A stretch of 64,000 nucleotides of DNA, taken from positions 1-64,000 of IMG/VR virus record IMGVR_UViG_3300048839_001709. The stretch is one strand, 5' to 3'. The stretch is from a virus. Of the stretch, positions 14,941-23,475 are shown piece by piece. Both the position numbers and the translations under genes were made by a program. Each line of letters opens with the position of its first letter. The first letter of the stretch is position 1. The notes below the pieces were generated by a model. The model made no database searches. It saw nothing but the letters and a program-made list of their open reading frames with translations, and was not told where the DNA came from.

Positions 14941-16368
14941 ATGAAAGTAGCAAACATCATTTCCGGGGCGAAGGCGGCGGTCGATGAACTGAAAAACATC
15001 GCCGTGGGCGCCGTATCCACATTTGCCGATTCATCCTCGGATGTTATCGTCCCAACGCTGTGGGACGACCGCGTGAAGCAAGCGGTGAAGTATTACCGCG
15101 AGATCGATGTCATTTGGCGGTGCGTGGCCCTGAGCCGCTCTTTCGTGCTGGGCGACGGAATCCGCTTCGTGACCACAAACGACAGCGACCGCGAAAAGAT
15201 CACCGAATTTGCCCGTCGCATTCGATTGATGGAGCGCTCGTCTCGGCTTCTCACCAGCCTGTATTCACGCGGCGAGGCCATTCCGCACAAGGTTTGGGAC
15301 GGCGAGACCTTGAAGCGAATCCAACTCGTGAATCCATTGTCGGTGGTGCCGACATTCGCCGATGGTGAATTGACCAAACTCGTCCAGTACGAGTATGCGA
15401 ACAACCAGCGAAGCAGCAAAATCAAATACTCGTTTTCGAGCGAGGAACAACTACAGAACGTGCTTTTGCTTCGCCACGATGTGGACGATTGGGACGATCG
15501 CGGCGAACCGTTGATCTGCCGCGCCTTCGACAAGGTTCCGATCCTGTTGAATTATCGCCGCGCCGAGAGCGCGGTTGCCAGACGTTGGACAAACCCCCTG
15601 CGATTCATCAAGTTGGGCGGTATTTTCGGCAAGTACATTTTCAAGCCCACCGATGCGGACCTCAAAGCGGCGGCGAAGAAAATTCAAGGCATGGACATGA
15701 ACCAAGGTCTGGTTGTCCCCTTCCATTGGGACGTGAAGACCTACGGGACCGAAGGCGTGGTTTTCGATTCGACGCCCCGGGTGGCTGCCCTGCTTTCGCA
15801 AATCGCCATTTCGATGGGATTCATGCCGTTTTTGATCACCGGCGACAGCACCGGCTACGGCAACGCCCGCGTGGTTCTCAAGGCCACGCGATATCAGATT
15901 CGCGAGAATGCGATTGCGATTGCCACATTTCTGGATTGGCTTTTCGACGAAAACGTCAAAACGTCGATCGGCATTGCTCCGGACACGAAGATCGACTACC
16001 AGTTCACCGGCCTGGACGTGGCGAAAGAGCAGTGGGAGGCGCAAGAGGACCGGGAGTTGTACGATCGAGGCATCATGTCTCGCCGCAGCCTGCAGATCCG
16101 CACCGATTTGAATCCGCAGGATGAAGATAAACAGATCGACGAAGAACCGGTACGGCTGAAAAAATTATTCTCCGCGCAGGACATCATCGGCCTGGTCGGT
16201 GCGGGCGTCGTCGAGCCGGCCGTGGCCCAGGCATTGTTGGGCATGACCGAAGATGAACTAATCCGCGAGGTTCAAGCTGCCGCAGCTCGCCATGACGGTA
16301 AGAAATTGTATGCCAAAACCGACGCCAGGATGAAAGCGGCGGCCTCGTCGAAAAAGCGCGGGAAATAA
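14941..16368 (+). CDS. Portal protein
   Basis: 475 residues from ATG 14941 (482 if ATG 14920 is used). Pattern typical of myovirus/Mu-type portals: an N-terminal alpha-beta region with VIWRCVALSRSFVLGDGI and a clip region. The stem and crown helices follow, seen in ATKDxY-like stretches near RENAIAIATFLDWLFDENV. Portals form the dodecameric ring through which terminase pumps DNA. First gene of the head operon, followed after 3 bp by the MuF protein, as in many phages. Confidence 0.85.
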   Translation: MKVANIISGAKAAVDELKNIAVGAVSTFADSSSDVIVPTLWDDRVKQAVKYYREIDVIWRCVALSRSFVLGDGIRFVTTNDSDREKITEFARRIRLMERSSRLLTSLYSRGEAIPHKVWDGETLKRIQLVNPLSVVPTFADGELTKLVQYEYANNQRSSKIKYSFSSEEQLQNVLLLRHDVDDWDDRGEPLICRAFDKVPILLNYRRAESAVARRWTNPLRFIKLGGIFGKYIFKPTDADLKAAAKKIQGMDMNQGLVVPFHWDVKTYGTEGVVFDSTPRVAALLSQIAISMGFMPFLITGDSTGYGNARVVLKATRYQIRENAIAIATFLDWLFDENVKTSIGIAPDTKIDYQFTGLDVAKEQWEAQEDRELYDRGIMSRRSLQIRTDLNPQDEDKQIDEEPVRLKKLFSAQDIIGLVGAGVVEPAVAQALLGMTEDELIREVQAAAARHDGKKLYAKTDARMKAAASSKKRGK

Positions 16369-16371
16369 AAA

Positions 16372-18096
16372 GTGGCTTCCGCGAAAATCATCCCCATCCG
16401 TAGTTTTCGCGCCGCGCAATTCCACGAATATCGAAAAGTGATTGGCGAGAATTACGCTCACGCCTTCGCGCACCTGGACGCGGGCGAGCATTTTCCGATG
16501 TTCGCCTTCGCCAGCAAACCGCTGGCCGAAATCATTCCGCTGTTTGCTTTTGCCTCAGAACTGGCCGAGCGCATCGCTCAGGCCACGCAGGAAGCACACG
16601 CCGGCATCCGCAAGTTGAGCAACGAGCAATTGAAGCCGTTGCTCAAGGAATTGAAGACGGCGGAAAAATCGGTGCGCCAGGCGATCATGGATTTCGATCA
16701 CGATCCGCGCAACGCCACGCAGGCATTGCGGCTGGCGAATCTCAACAGCCTGAAAACACAGATCGACGCGGCGATCGACAACGCGGTGAAAAACCAGACC
16801 CTGCTGCCGGTGATGAACGCCGAAGGCGCCATGCACACCGGTCTGCTGGCCGGGGTCAACGATCTGCGGGCGCAGGAAGCGGTGGGCGGGTGGGGAAGCC
16901 TGACCGCTGCGCAGGCCGCTACCGTTTCCGAAGCGGCTTTCGCGCTGGTCGACGGCGCGGCGCTGTCTTTCCTTTCGACCTATCGGTTGGAATTGGCCGG
17001 AACCGTCGCCGACGATCTGAAAAGCAAGATCAAATCGGCGCTGACCACCGGCATCGTCAACGGCGAACCGCTGTACGAAGTCTCGCGCAAACTCGGCCAT
17101 GTGATCACCGATCCGGAAAAGTTTCGCAAGGCGGGCGGGATGCTTTTTCCCTCGGCGGCAAATCGCCTGCAACTGATCGTCAAAACCGAAAACATGCGGG
17201 CGCACAACCAGGGCCGCGTGGCGTTTTACGGACAAGTGGGCATCGAGAATGTGCGCTGGATCGTCGCGGGCCGCAACACCTGCGCCGATTGCCAGCAGTA
17301 CAACGATGTGGTTTTTTCCCTGGAAAAGCTGCCCCCGCAGCCGCTGCATCCCGATTGCGAATGCACGATCGTCGGCGAACGGATGGAGAGTACGAAAACG
17401 CCGGCGGATTATGGCGTGGACGTTGCGGAGCGGGAAGGCGTTGGCGAGGCAGCCAAAATTCCGCGAATCGACGGCCCGGAAAACAAATGGCCGGGAATGC
17501 CGCATGGAATTACCTATCGGACAGATGCGATCACCGAAAAGGAGAAAGCGAAGGTAGTAGAATACGCTGAACACATTGCAAGCCGCTCTCTGGCCTTGCG
17601 GGCGCGGCCTGATAAATTAGCGGGCGGCTATGAATTGCGACTTGCTCCACTTACATCAGCGGTTGAAATCCGAGGAACATATAATCATGTGGAAAAACGA
17701 GTCAACATCCTGTTGAAAAGAGAACAAAAAATCTGGCGCGATAAGGAAGAAGTGTTTCGTACCTACCTAGAAGAAATCGGCCATGCAAAAACGGAAATAA
17801 TGGGATGGTGCAAGACGGTAGAGAAAAGAGGTTTTATTATTTCCAAAAACGCACCCAAGGAAGTGCATGAAATTATGGATTTGGCGCTAAGTAATACGCC
17901 AGATTTCAATCTTTATCCTGATCTATTCGATGAATGGTATTCGGCGAAACGAGATAGATCTGACGAAGAAGTAAAAGCGCAATTGTTGGCAAAATTATGG
18001 CGCCAAAATCTTCTTGACCCGGAAAGTATTGCGAGTTATTCTAAAACAGTCGAAGGATTAGGGAGATTGCCGGAATTTTTACGAAAGATAAAGTGA
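16372..18096 (+). CDS. MuF/SPP1 gp7-like head protein with C-terminal effector-like extension
   Basis: 574 residues, GTG start. Residues about 215-330 are the phage head-morphogenesis (MuF) domain, ending in NTCADCQQYND ... HPDCECTI. Residues 375-574 are an extra domain in clearly more AT-rich DNA. At 465-472 it reads YLEEIGHA, like the HEIGH zincin motif with the first His replaced by Glu. MuF proteins often carry toxin or enzyme domains that are injected with DNA. The small gene directly downstream could be its partner. Activity of the extension is unknown. Confidence 0.82.
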   Translation: MASAKIIPIRSFRAAQFHEYRKVIGENYAHAFAHLDAGEHFPMFAFASKPLAEIIPLFAFASELAERIAQATQEAHAGIRKLSNEQLKPLLKELKTAEKSVRQAIMDFDHDPRNATQALRLANLNSLKTQIDAAIDNAVKNQTLLPVMNAEGAMHTGLLAGVNDLRAQEAVGGWGSLTAAQAATVSEAAFALVDGAALSFLSTYRLELAGTVADDLKSKIKSALTTGIVNGEPLYEVSRKLGHVITDPEKFRKAGGMLFPSAANRLQLIVKTENMRAHNQGRVAFYGQVGIENVRWIVAGRNTCADCQQYNDVVFSLEKLPPQPLHPDCECTIVGERMESTKTPADYGVDVAEREGVGEAAKIPRIDGPENKWPGMPHGITYRTDAITEKEKAKVVEYAEHIASRSLALRARPDKLAGGYELRLAPLTSAVEIRGTYNHVEKRVNILLKREQKIWRDKEEVFRTYLEEIGHAKTEIMGWCKTVEKRGFIISKNAPKEVHEIMDLALSNTPDFNLYPDLFDEWYSAKRDRSDEEVKAQLLAKLWRQNLLDPESIASYSKTVEGLGRLPEFLRKIK

Positions 18097-18106
18097 TGGC
18101 AATAAG

Positions 18107-18349
18107 ATGAATAAAAAAGTAAAAATCAATATAGCTCTCAAAGCCGCACTGCTTTGGACAATGCCGATCCCTGATCTTCTTGCCTTTGAAAGAAAACGTA
18201 ATCTTGATGTACTCTCGAAAAAAGAATCAATCCGAATTCGCCGTGATAAACTTTTCGAGGTAGCCGGCACTCGCGATCCGTATTCGATTGAAATTCCGAA
18301 GGAAGAATTTCAAAAAAAATGTCGTGAATTTATGACTTGGAAAGAGTAG
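18107..18349 (+). CDS. Small protein paired with MuF extension (candidate immunity)
   Basis: 80 residues, 10 bp after the MuF gene, AT-rich like the extension. Mixed charge, Lys-rich, with a helical middle (KAALLWTMPIPDLLAFERKRNLDVLSKKE). No family recognised. Position and composition match the toxin-immunity pairs described for MuF polymorphic toxins; this is inference. The next late promoter lies just behind it, so it ends the portal transcript module. Confidence 0.55.
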   Translation: MNKKVKINIALKAALLWTMPIPDLLAFERKRNLDVLSKKESIRIRRDKLFEVAGTRDPYSIEIPKEEFQKKCREFMTWKE

Positions 18350-18360
18350 CCCACCATTTT

Positions 18361-18408
18361 TTCAGAAATCACAGACCACTGACCAGCTTTTCTCTTTGCG
18401 AATAGTAT
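18361..18408 (+). promoter_or_regulatory. Late promoter before cargo genes
   Basis: Box TTCAGAAATCACAGACCA (18361-18378), 24 bp, then TAGTAT (18403-18408). Predicted start about 18415, leaving a short leader with AAGGAG before the gene at 18438. Confidence 0.6.
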
Positions 18409-18437
18409 CTCTGCGAACATAGCAAGGAGATACCGCG

Positions 18438-18599
18438 ATGAAAAAGAAAACTCCCGAAAAGACCAATCAACGGCACTGCTACGAGCTCGAATTCAAGGTG
18501 AACAAACAGCCGATCATGCAAACGAAGAAAGAATTGGAAGAACTGGAAAAGGTTGTGCTGCGGCTGAAAAAGCTCGGCATCACTTTCCAAGCTTCTTGA
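18438..18599 (+). CDS. Small charged protein
   Basis: 53 residues with a clear ribosome site (AAGGAGA, 7 nt before ATG). Sequence MKKKTPEKTNQRHCYELEFK followed by a Lys/Glu amphipathic helix (KKELEELEKVVLRLKKLGI). First gene behind its own late promoter. No family recognised. Confidence 0.6.
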   Translation: MKKKTPEKTNQRHCYELEFKVNKQPIMQTKKELEELEKVVLRLKKLGITFQAS

Positions 18600-18649
18600 G
18601 CGATTTTTCAAGGTCGGTTACCATTGCGATTGAAATGAAGGAAAAAGAG

Positions 18650-19030
18650 ATGCAAGACGAAAAGACAATGCAAAAGGAATACGAGCAGGCGCGAGCGGAG
18701 TATCTGCAAGATTCGTTCGAAGTTAGAAAAAGCCTGAATACCTTTGCTCTTTCGCTGATCGCTGCAATGTGGGTTTTGCTGGATCGCGGAATTGCGGCGA
18801 AAGATTTTCTTTCCACTGCTGTCTTCCTGCTGGCAATTTCGACATTAGGATTGAATCTCTATGGCAAGGTTGCCCGAGTCAGGCATTGGCGAGCGGTCAT
18901 TCTGCATAGCAGTCTTCCCCTGCGTTACGATTCGACGATATGGGGTCGTCTGACTAATTTATCCTGGTATTTGGCATTGTTTTGCGGGACTTTATCTGCC
19001 ATTTGTTTCGTGATAATTTTACTCCGATGA
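18650..19030 (+). CDS. Three-span membrane protein
   Basis: 126 residues from ATG 18650 (AAGGAAAAAGAG upstream); a TTG at 18596 or ATG at 18635 would add a short charged start. An N-terminal coiled-coil helix precedes three membrane segments: TFALSLIAAMWVLLD, STAVFLLAISTLGLNLYG and LALFCGTLSAICFVIILL. There is no signal peptide. It lies among head genes but is not a known virion part, so it may be a cargo function such as superinfection exclusion or membrane targeting. Confidence 0.65.
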   Translation: MQDEKTMQKEYEQARAEYLQDSFEVRKSLNTFALSLIAAMWVLLDRGIAAKDFLSTAVFLLAISTLGLNLYGKVARVRHWRAVILHSSLPLRYDSTIWGRLTNLSWYLALFCGTLSAICFVIILLR

Positions 19031-19239
19031 GCGATTCCAACAAAAACGATCAAAATTCAAAAATCAAACCCGGCGATTCCAAAAAACCAATGGATAAACC
19101 GCGCGGCGATTTGTTGCCACTATCCGTTTCTCCGCAGAAACGGCCTTTAACTTCGACCGCTTCCGATCCATCGAACGAAGGAAAACTATCCGCAACCGGA
19201 AATCTACAAACCGATAAGCCGGCAGAAAAAAAGAAATAG
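19027..19239 (+). CDS. Small disordered protein
   Basis: 70 residues overlapping the membrane-protein stop by ATGA. Almost only Ser, Lys, Pro, Asp, Thr and Asn (SDSNKNDQNSKIKPGDSKKP), so intrinsically disordered. Probably a partner of the membrane protein. No family recognised. Confidence 0.5.
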   Translation: MSDSNKNDQNSKIKPGDSKKPMDKPRGDLLPLSVSPQKRPLTSTASDPSNEGKLSATGNLQTDKPAEKKK

Positions 19240-19385
19240 AGAGAAAAAAAAGACGCCGAAAAACAGAACTTTTTTCCAATCCATCCCGATTTTTCCCTAA
19301 ATTCGCTATTTCATATCAAATTTTTGATACATAAAATCAGCAGTAAAACCAACAACATACGCCGCTAATCCCCCCTGTCGAGTTT

Positions 19386-19434
19386 TTCTGAAATTGCAGA
19401 CCAATTAAAAAACTTTTCCTTTCGCGCCTACCCT
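19386..19434 (+). promoter_or_regulatory. Late promoter before capsid protease
   Basis: Box TTCTGAAATTGCAGACCA (19386-19403), 25 bp, then TACCCT (19429-19434). It follows a 150-bp AT-rich gap in which I see no gene, and precedes the protease gene with its CGGAGGG ribosome site. Confidence 0.6.
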
Positions 19435-19463
19435 GAAGGCGAAAAACAACCGGAGGGTGAAGC

Positions 19464-20573
19464 GTGAAATACTTCGCAAGCATAGCAGAACAGCAGAGGC
19501 AAAGCGCCGTGGCGGCGCATGTTTCCGCCCATGCGCTCGCTCCGGTGGATGCCGCCTGGTCGTGGAATTGGCTGGAAACCGCCGATGAAATTATTGCGCA
19601 GTTGGGCTGGGCCGGCCTGGCCGATGCCTGCGCCTTCGTCGATCTGGATTACCCGACCGACAAAACCGAAGGCTTCCCGACGAACAAAGCGGCGTACAAA
19701 TTGCCGTTCAAAACTTTGGTCGACGGCAAGTTGGTTGCCGTGTTCGAAGCGGTGAAGGCCGCGACCCAGGCGATCCGCGACGGCAAGGCCGATTTGAACG
19801 CCGACCAGTCCGAACAGGCGCATGCGCTGTTAGCGGCTTACTGGTTGGCTTTCGGCAAACAGCCCCCGGCCTCGCCGAAACAGATTCAAGCCGGAATGAA
19901 ATCGCAGGCTTCGCCGCAGCGTCCGCGAAAAGATGAAGGCGATCTGCCCGAAACCATCGTTATCCAGCAGGCGCCGCAAGAACCGCGCGGTTTGCCGCGA
20001 ACCATTTGGATACGCGATTTCGGTTTTTGGGCGGCCCGCGATTTCGTCGAGGATCTTAATCGCATGGAACGCGAAGACCCGAATCAGCCGGTGCTCGTGC
20101 TGATCGACAGCTACGGCGGCTACGTCCACGACCTGCTGGTGATGGTGGCGGCGATGAAAACCAGCAAGTTGGAAATCCGCACCTGCGCGGTCGGCGTGGC
20201 GATGTCCTGCGGCGCGATTCTGCTTTCGTGCGGAACCAAGGGCAAGCGCTATGCCATGCCGTACAGCACGGTGATGATCCACGAGGTCAGTTCGATAGCT
20301 TTTGGCAGCATGGCCGATTTGGAAAACGAAGTCGAGGAAACAAAGCGCCTCAACGAAATCCTGTTCACCATCCTGGCCGAAAATTGCGGGTTATCTCTGG
20401 CCGAATTGATGGAAACGCTTCGCGGCGATAACGGCAGGCGCGAGCATTACTTCTCGCCGGAAGACGCCGTGGCCTTCGGCATCGTGGATGAAGTCGTGAC
20501 GGACTTTTCCGCGATTCTGCCGATGGTGGCCGCATCCGCCGAAACGACACCCACCGCGGGAGGCCAGCAATGA
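19464..20573 (+). CDS. ClpP-like (S14/S49-type) head maturation protease
   Basis: 369 residues. The C-terminal half (about 165-345) is a ClpP-type serine protease: LIDSYGGYVHDLLVM forms the oxyanion strand, VGVAMSCGAILLSCG holds the nucleophile Ser, and TVMIHEVSSIAFGS the catalytic His. The N-terminal 150 residues are an extra domain with no recognised family, joined by a Pro/Gln-rich linker. Such enzymes cut scaffold and capsid delta domains. It overlaps the next gene by ATGA. Confidence 0.82.
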   Translation: MKYFASIAEQQRQSAVAAHVSAHALAPVDAAWSWNWLETADEIIAQLGWAGLADACAFVDLDYPTDKTEGFPTNKAAYKLPFKTLVDGKLVAVFEAVKAATQAIRDGKADLNADQSEQAHALLAAYWLAFGKQPPASPKQIQAGMKSQASPQRPRKDEGDLPETIVIQQAPQEPRGLPRTIWIRDFGFWAARDFVEDLNRMEREDPNQPVLVLIDSYGGYVHDLLVMVAAMKTSKLEIRTCAVGVAMSCGAILLSCGTKGKRYAMPYSTVMIHEVSSIAFGSMADLENEVEETKRLNEILFTILAENCGLSLAELMETLRGDNGRREHYFSPEDAVAFGIVDEVVTDFSAILPMVAASAETTPTAGGQQ

Positions 20574-21772
20574 ACGAAGCCGTAAGAAAACTTAGCGAAT
20601 TGAAAGCGCAGGCGGCGGAAACCGAGGGTCTGCCGTTGAAACTGGTCGATGAAAAAGCCCGTACCGTGCGCGGCATCCTGACGCACATCGGCGTCAACCG
20701 GAATTATCTCGAATTGACGCTGGACGAAGCTCGCAAGGCGGTGCAGCGCTTCAAAAACGGCAAAATCCGCATGCCGCAAAACGAGATCAAATCGTCCGAC
20801 GATCTGCATCCGAATGCGTTGACCACGATCATCGGCGGCATGGAATCGATCGAGTTGAACGAACGCACGGGCGGCAAGCCGCGCGTGGAATTCATCGGGC
20901 GCATCGACGACGAAACCGAGTGGGACCGCAAGGCGTACAAGCTGATCAAGGCCGGTCATGCCGTGCACACCAGCTACGAAGTGGATTATGCCGAAGGCGA
21001 ATGCAGCAAATGCGGCAAGCGTTTTCGCAACGGCAAGGAAATCTGCTCGCACCTTTCGCTGGCCCGCAACGGCATGCCCCTCGGCAACAAGACCGCCCAC
21101 ATCATCATGCACGAAGTGAAGTTTACCGGCGTATCGGTTTTCGAACCGAAAGGGGCCGATCCGGAGGCGGTCATCTTGGCCGTCGCCAATTTGATTCCAA
21201 CTTCCCATGAGGAGGAAACCATGAGCTTGAAAACGGAAGAGAAGAAGCCGGTCGAGGCCCCGATCCAGGCCGAAGCGGCGAAGAAAACCGAGGTGGAGGA
21301 TCTGACCGCGAAAGTGGCGGACCTCGAAGCGCAGATCAAAGATTTGACTGCGCAAAACAAAGCCTTGGCCGAGGAAAACGAAAAATTCCAGGCCGAGAAA
21401 AAAATGGCGCGGGTGGAAAAGATCGTCGCCATGCAGGAAGCGCGTGGCGTGGCCTTCGCCGACGACAAGGCCCGCAAAGCCAAGGTCGATGCGCTGATGA
21501 AACGGTCGGACGAATACCTGACCGACCTGGAAGAGGACCTCGCCGCCATTCCGGTGAAGGAAGCCGACCTTCCCGGCGAACCCGACGACGACGGCAAAAC
21601 CGCCGAACAGCCGAAGGGCGAAGCCGCCGCGCACAAACCCGCGATCAAGGCCGTCGCCACGAAGCTGGATGACGTTGGCGATAAAAACACAAACGGAACG
21701 ACCGGTTCGGATCTCGTAAGAAAGCTGGTCAGCCTGCAGGGAAACACCCGCGAAGAAGCGGAAAAAGAATAA
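20570..21772 (+). CDS. Prohead core protein: assembly domain plus scaffold
   Basis: 400 residues. Residues 1-210 contain a Cys3-His knuckle (CSKCGKRFRNGKEICSHL) followed by EVKFTGVSVFEPKGADPEA. This pattern is familiar from prohead protease/core proteins that bind the portal or capsid, though the protease itself seems to be the preceding ClpP-like gene. Residues 218-400 are a coiled-coil, Glu/Lys/Ala-rich scaffold. A strong internal ribosome site before Met 218 indicates that the scaffold part is also made alone. Confidence 0.7.
   Translation: MNEAVRKLSELKAQAAETEGLPLKLVDEKARTVRGILTHIGVNRNYLELTLDEARKAVQRFKNGKIRMPQNEIKSSDDLHPNALTTIIGGMESIELNERTGGKPRVEFIGRIDDETEWDRKAYKLIKAGHAVHTSYEVDYAEGECSKCGKRFRNGKEICSHLSLARNGMPLGNKTAHIIMHEVKFTGVSVFEPKGADPEAVILAVANLIPTSHEEETMSLKTEEKKPVEAPIQAEAAKKTEVEDLTAKVADLEAQIKDLTAQNKALAEENEKFQAEKKMARVEKIVAMQEARGVAFADDKARKAKVDALMKRSDEYLTDLEEDLAAIPVKEADLPGEPDDDGKTAEQPKGEAAAHKPAIKAVATKLDDVGDKNTNGTTGSDLVRKLVSLQGNTREEAEKE
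21221..21772 (+). CDS. Nested scaffold protein (internal start)
   Basis: 183 residues, in frame within the preceding gene. ATG 21221 has an optimal GAGGAGG 5-7 nt upstream, better than most starts in the window. The product starts MSLKTEEKKPVEAPIQAEAA, then a long coiled coil (LTAKVADLEAQIKDLTAQNK), then an acidic hinge and a basic C-terminus that would bind capsid. This mirrors the C/Nu3 arrangement of lambda. Confidence 0.65.
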   Translation: MSLKTEEKKPVEAPIQAEAAKKTEVEDLTAKVADLEAQIKDLTAQNKALAEENEKFQAEKKMARVEKIVAMQEARGVAFADDKARKAKVDALMKRSDEYLTDLEEDLAAIPVKEADLPGEPDDDGKTAEQPKGEAAAHKPAIKAVATKLDDVGDKNTNGTTGSDLVRKLVSLQGNTREEAEKE

Positions 21773-21784
21773 CGGGAGGAAACC

Positions 21785-22147
21785 ATGAGCCGTCAACTTG
21801 AAGTGCTGTATCCGGAAAAAACATTCTATCACGGTTCCGGGACGGTCGGCGCAAACTCCACCAGTGAACAGTTCATGGTGGTAAGTGGCGACGACACCTA
21901 CATCCCGGCCAGCGACAAAGACGCCAAGGTGGTTGGCGTTCTGCTCGACGATCGTGCGAGCGGCAAACGTTGCACCATCATTTCCAAGGGCTACGTCCGC
22001 TTTACCGAAATCGGCGGCAGCAGCCCCAGCGCCGGCGACGAGATTCAAGTCGATGCGTCGACCGGATTCCCCACAAAGCTTTCCACCGGAACCGCGCGTG
22101 GTCTGATCACGGACACCAGCGACGGCTTCGTTGTGGAACTTTACTAG
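21785..22147 (+). CDS. Head decoration / cement protein
   Basis: 120 residues, with a GGGAGG site upstream. An all-beta pattern with GYVRFTEIGGSSPSAGDEIQVDAST resembles the short capsid cement proteins of DUF2190/lambda-D-like type, usually located between scaffold and capsid genes as here. No signal or membrane segment. Confidence 0.65.
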   Translation: MSRQLEVLYPEKTFYHGSGTVGANSTSEQFMVVSGDDTYIPASDKDAKVVGVLLDDRASGKRCTIISKGYVRFTEIGGSSPSAGDEIQVDASTGFPTKLSTGTARGLITDTSDGFVVELY

Positions 22148-22160
22148 AAGGAGGCAGGCA

Positions 22161-23036
22161 ATGATTGCATTCAATACTGCGGAAATTCTGGAAACCCGGA
22201 AAGCGATCGCCTCCAAGGTGAAGGAACTGTCCGGCTATGGCACCGATGATTTTTTCAAGGCAGAACGCCTCAATGCTCTGGCGGCCGAGGTCATCATGCC
22301 GTGGGTCGAGCAATCGATTGCATCCGAATCGATTACCGACCTGCTGCTCGAACGTCAACCGAGCAGAAAAGGCGATGTCAAATGGCCGGTCGGTCCGAAG
22401 CACAAGTCGTTTTACGTCGATGAAAACGGCGACATTCAGGCCAGTCGCTCGCTGAAAAACTACATTACCCCGGAAGGTTACCTGATCGCCACCAAGGTAC
22501 TGATCGACCGTCTCGATTTGGAGCGCGGCGACGTTTCCTCGATCGAGGATCAGGTAAATGCGGCGAAAAACGACATTACCGAAAAGCTGAACACGGCGGC
22601 TACCAACCTATTGATCGCTGCCGCTTCGGACGACATGAGCGAGGAAACCGCAACCCTGACCGATACGGCGTTCGACACCGTTACCGACCTGATGAACGAT
22701 GAAAATCTTCGTCCGGTTCTGATCACCCTTCGCGCCACCCACGGCACCACCATCAAGGGTTGGAGCAATCCGCAAGATGTCGCCGCCGAATTGATGCGCA
22801 AGGGCGTTCAGGGCATGAGCATCAATGGTGCGGTCGTGCAGTACGCTCAGCAGATGCCGACCAATCGCGTCCTGTTCACCGGAGACAAAAAAGCCGGTCG
22901 CATCCTGGATGAATTTCCGTTGACCGTCGATCCGGTTCAGATCAATGGGATGCAGGTCATCATTCCGATTTTCATCGTGGTGAAAATGGCAGTTTGCAAT
23001 CCCGACTGGATCGGCCTGATCAAGCTCACGTCCTAA
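22161..23036 (+). CDS. Major capsid protein
   Basis: 291 residues, with AAGGAGG 9 nt upstream of ATG 22161. Position after scaffold and decoration, and the pattern of a long N-terminal helix (ETRKAIASKVKELSGYG), an E-loop-like region (RKGDVKWPVGPKHKSFYVDENG) and a beta-rich C-terminus ending IPIFIVVKMAVCNPDWIGLIK, fit a Mu-like HK97-fold capsid. Codon use is the most regular in the window. Confidence 0.8.
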   Translation: MIAFNTAEILETRKAIASKVKELSGYGTDDFFKAERLNALAAEVIMPWVEQSIASESITDLLLERQPSRKGDVKWPVGPKHKSFYVDENGDIQASRSLKNYITPEGYLIATKVLIDRLDLERGDVSSIEDQVNAAKNDITEKLNTAATNLLIAAASDDMSEETATLTDTAFDTVTDLMNDENLRPVLITLRATHGTTIKGWSNPQDVAAELMRKGVQGMSINGAVVQYAQQMPTNRVLFTGDKKAGRILDEFPLTVDPVQINGMQVIIPIFIVVKMAVCNPDWIGLIKLTS

Positions 23037-23051
23037 GCGGAGAGGGAAGAG

Positions 23052-23465
23052 ATGCTGAAAGTTTACAACCCCGGTCCTTGCAGTTTCATTCTGGTGCGGA
23101 AGGATATCGGTTTGCCCGATCTGCGAATTCCCGTTGGGGAAATGCGTGAAACCGAAACCTGCCGCGATCTGGAAAAAATGACCAAGATCGGTCGGTTGAA
23201 AATTCAAAAACAAGAAACGGCTGCGCCGGCGCAAAAACCGACGCAGCCGACAACCATTGCTCCGGTAAATCCGGACGAAATGCGGCCGAGTTTCCGCACT
23301 GATCCTGAGCCGCAGCCACAGCCGCAACAGGTTTTTCCGGCCAATGGCATGAGAATGTGCATCTCCACGGCAGCCAGCACCGGAAAGCCTTGCCAGAACT
23401 ACGCGGTGGAAGGGTCCGAATATTGCCGGATGCACAAACGTCAATTCGAAAAATTGAAGGGTTAG
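23052..23465 (+). CDS. Head protein with Cys/His knuckle
   Basis: 137 residues. Residues 1-60 (NPGPCSFILVRKDIGLPDLRIPVGEM) look like a small beta structure. A Pro/Gln linker follows, and residues 100-130 read CISTAASTGKPCQNYAVEGSEYCRMHK. That is the same C-x8-9-C-x10-C-x2-H module seen in the small terminase at 7996. Possibly a connector or a packaging contact point. Confidence 0.55.
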   Translation: MLKVYNPGPCSFILVRKDIGLPDLRIPVGEMRETETCRDLEKMTKIGRLKIQKQETAAPAQKPTQPTTIAPVNPDEMRPSFRTDPEPQPQPQQVFPANGMRMCISTAASTGKPCQNYAVEGSEYCRMHKRQFEKLKG

Positions 23466-23475
23466 GAGGGCAGCC

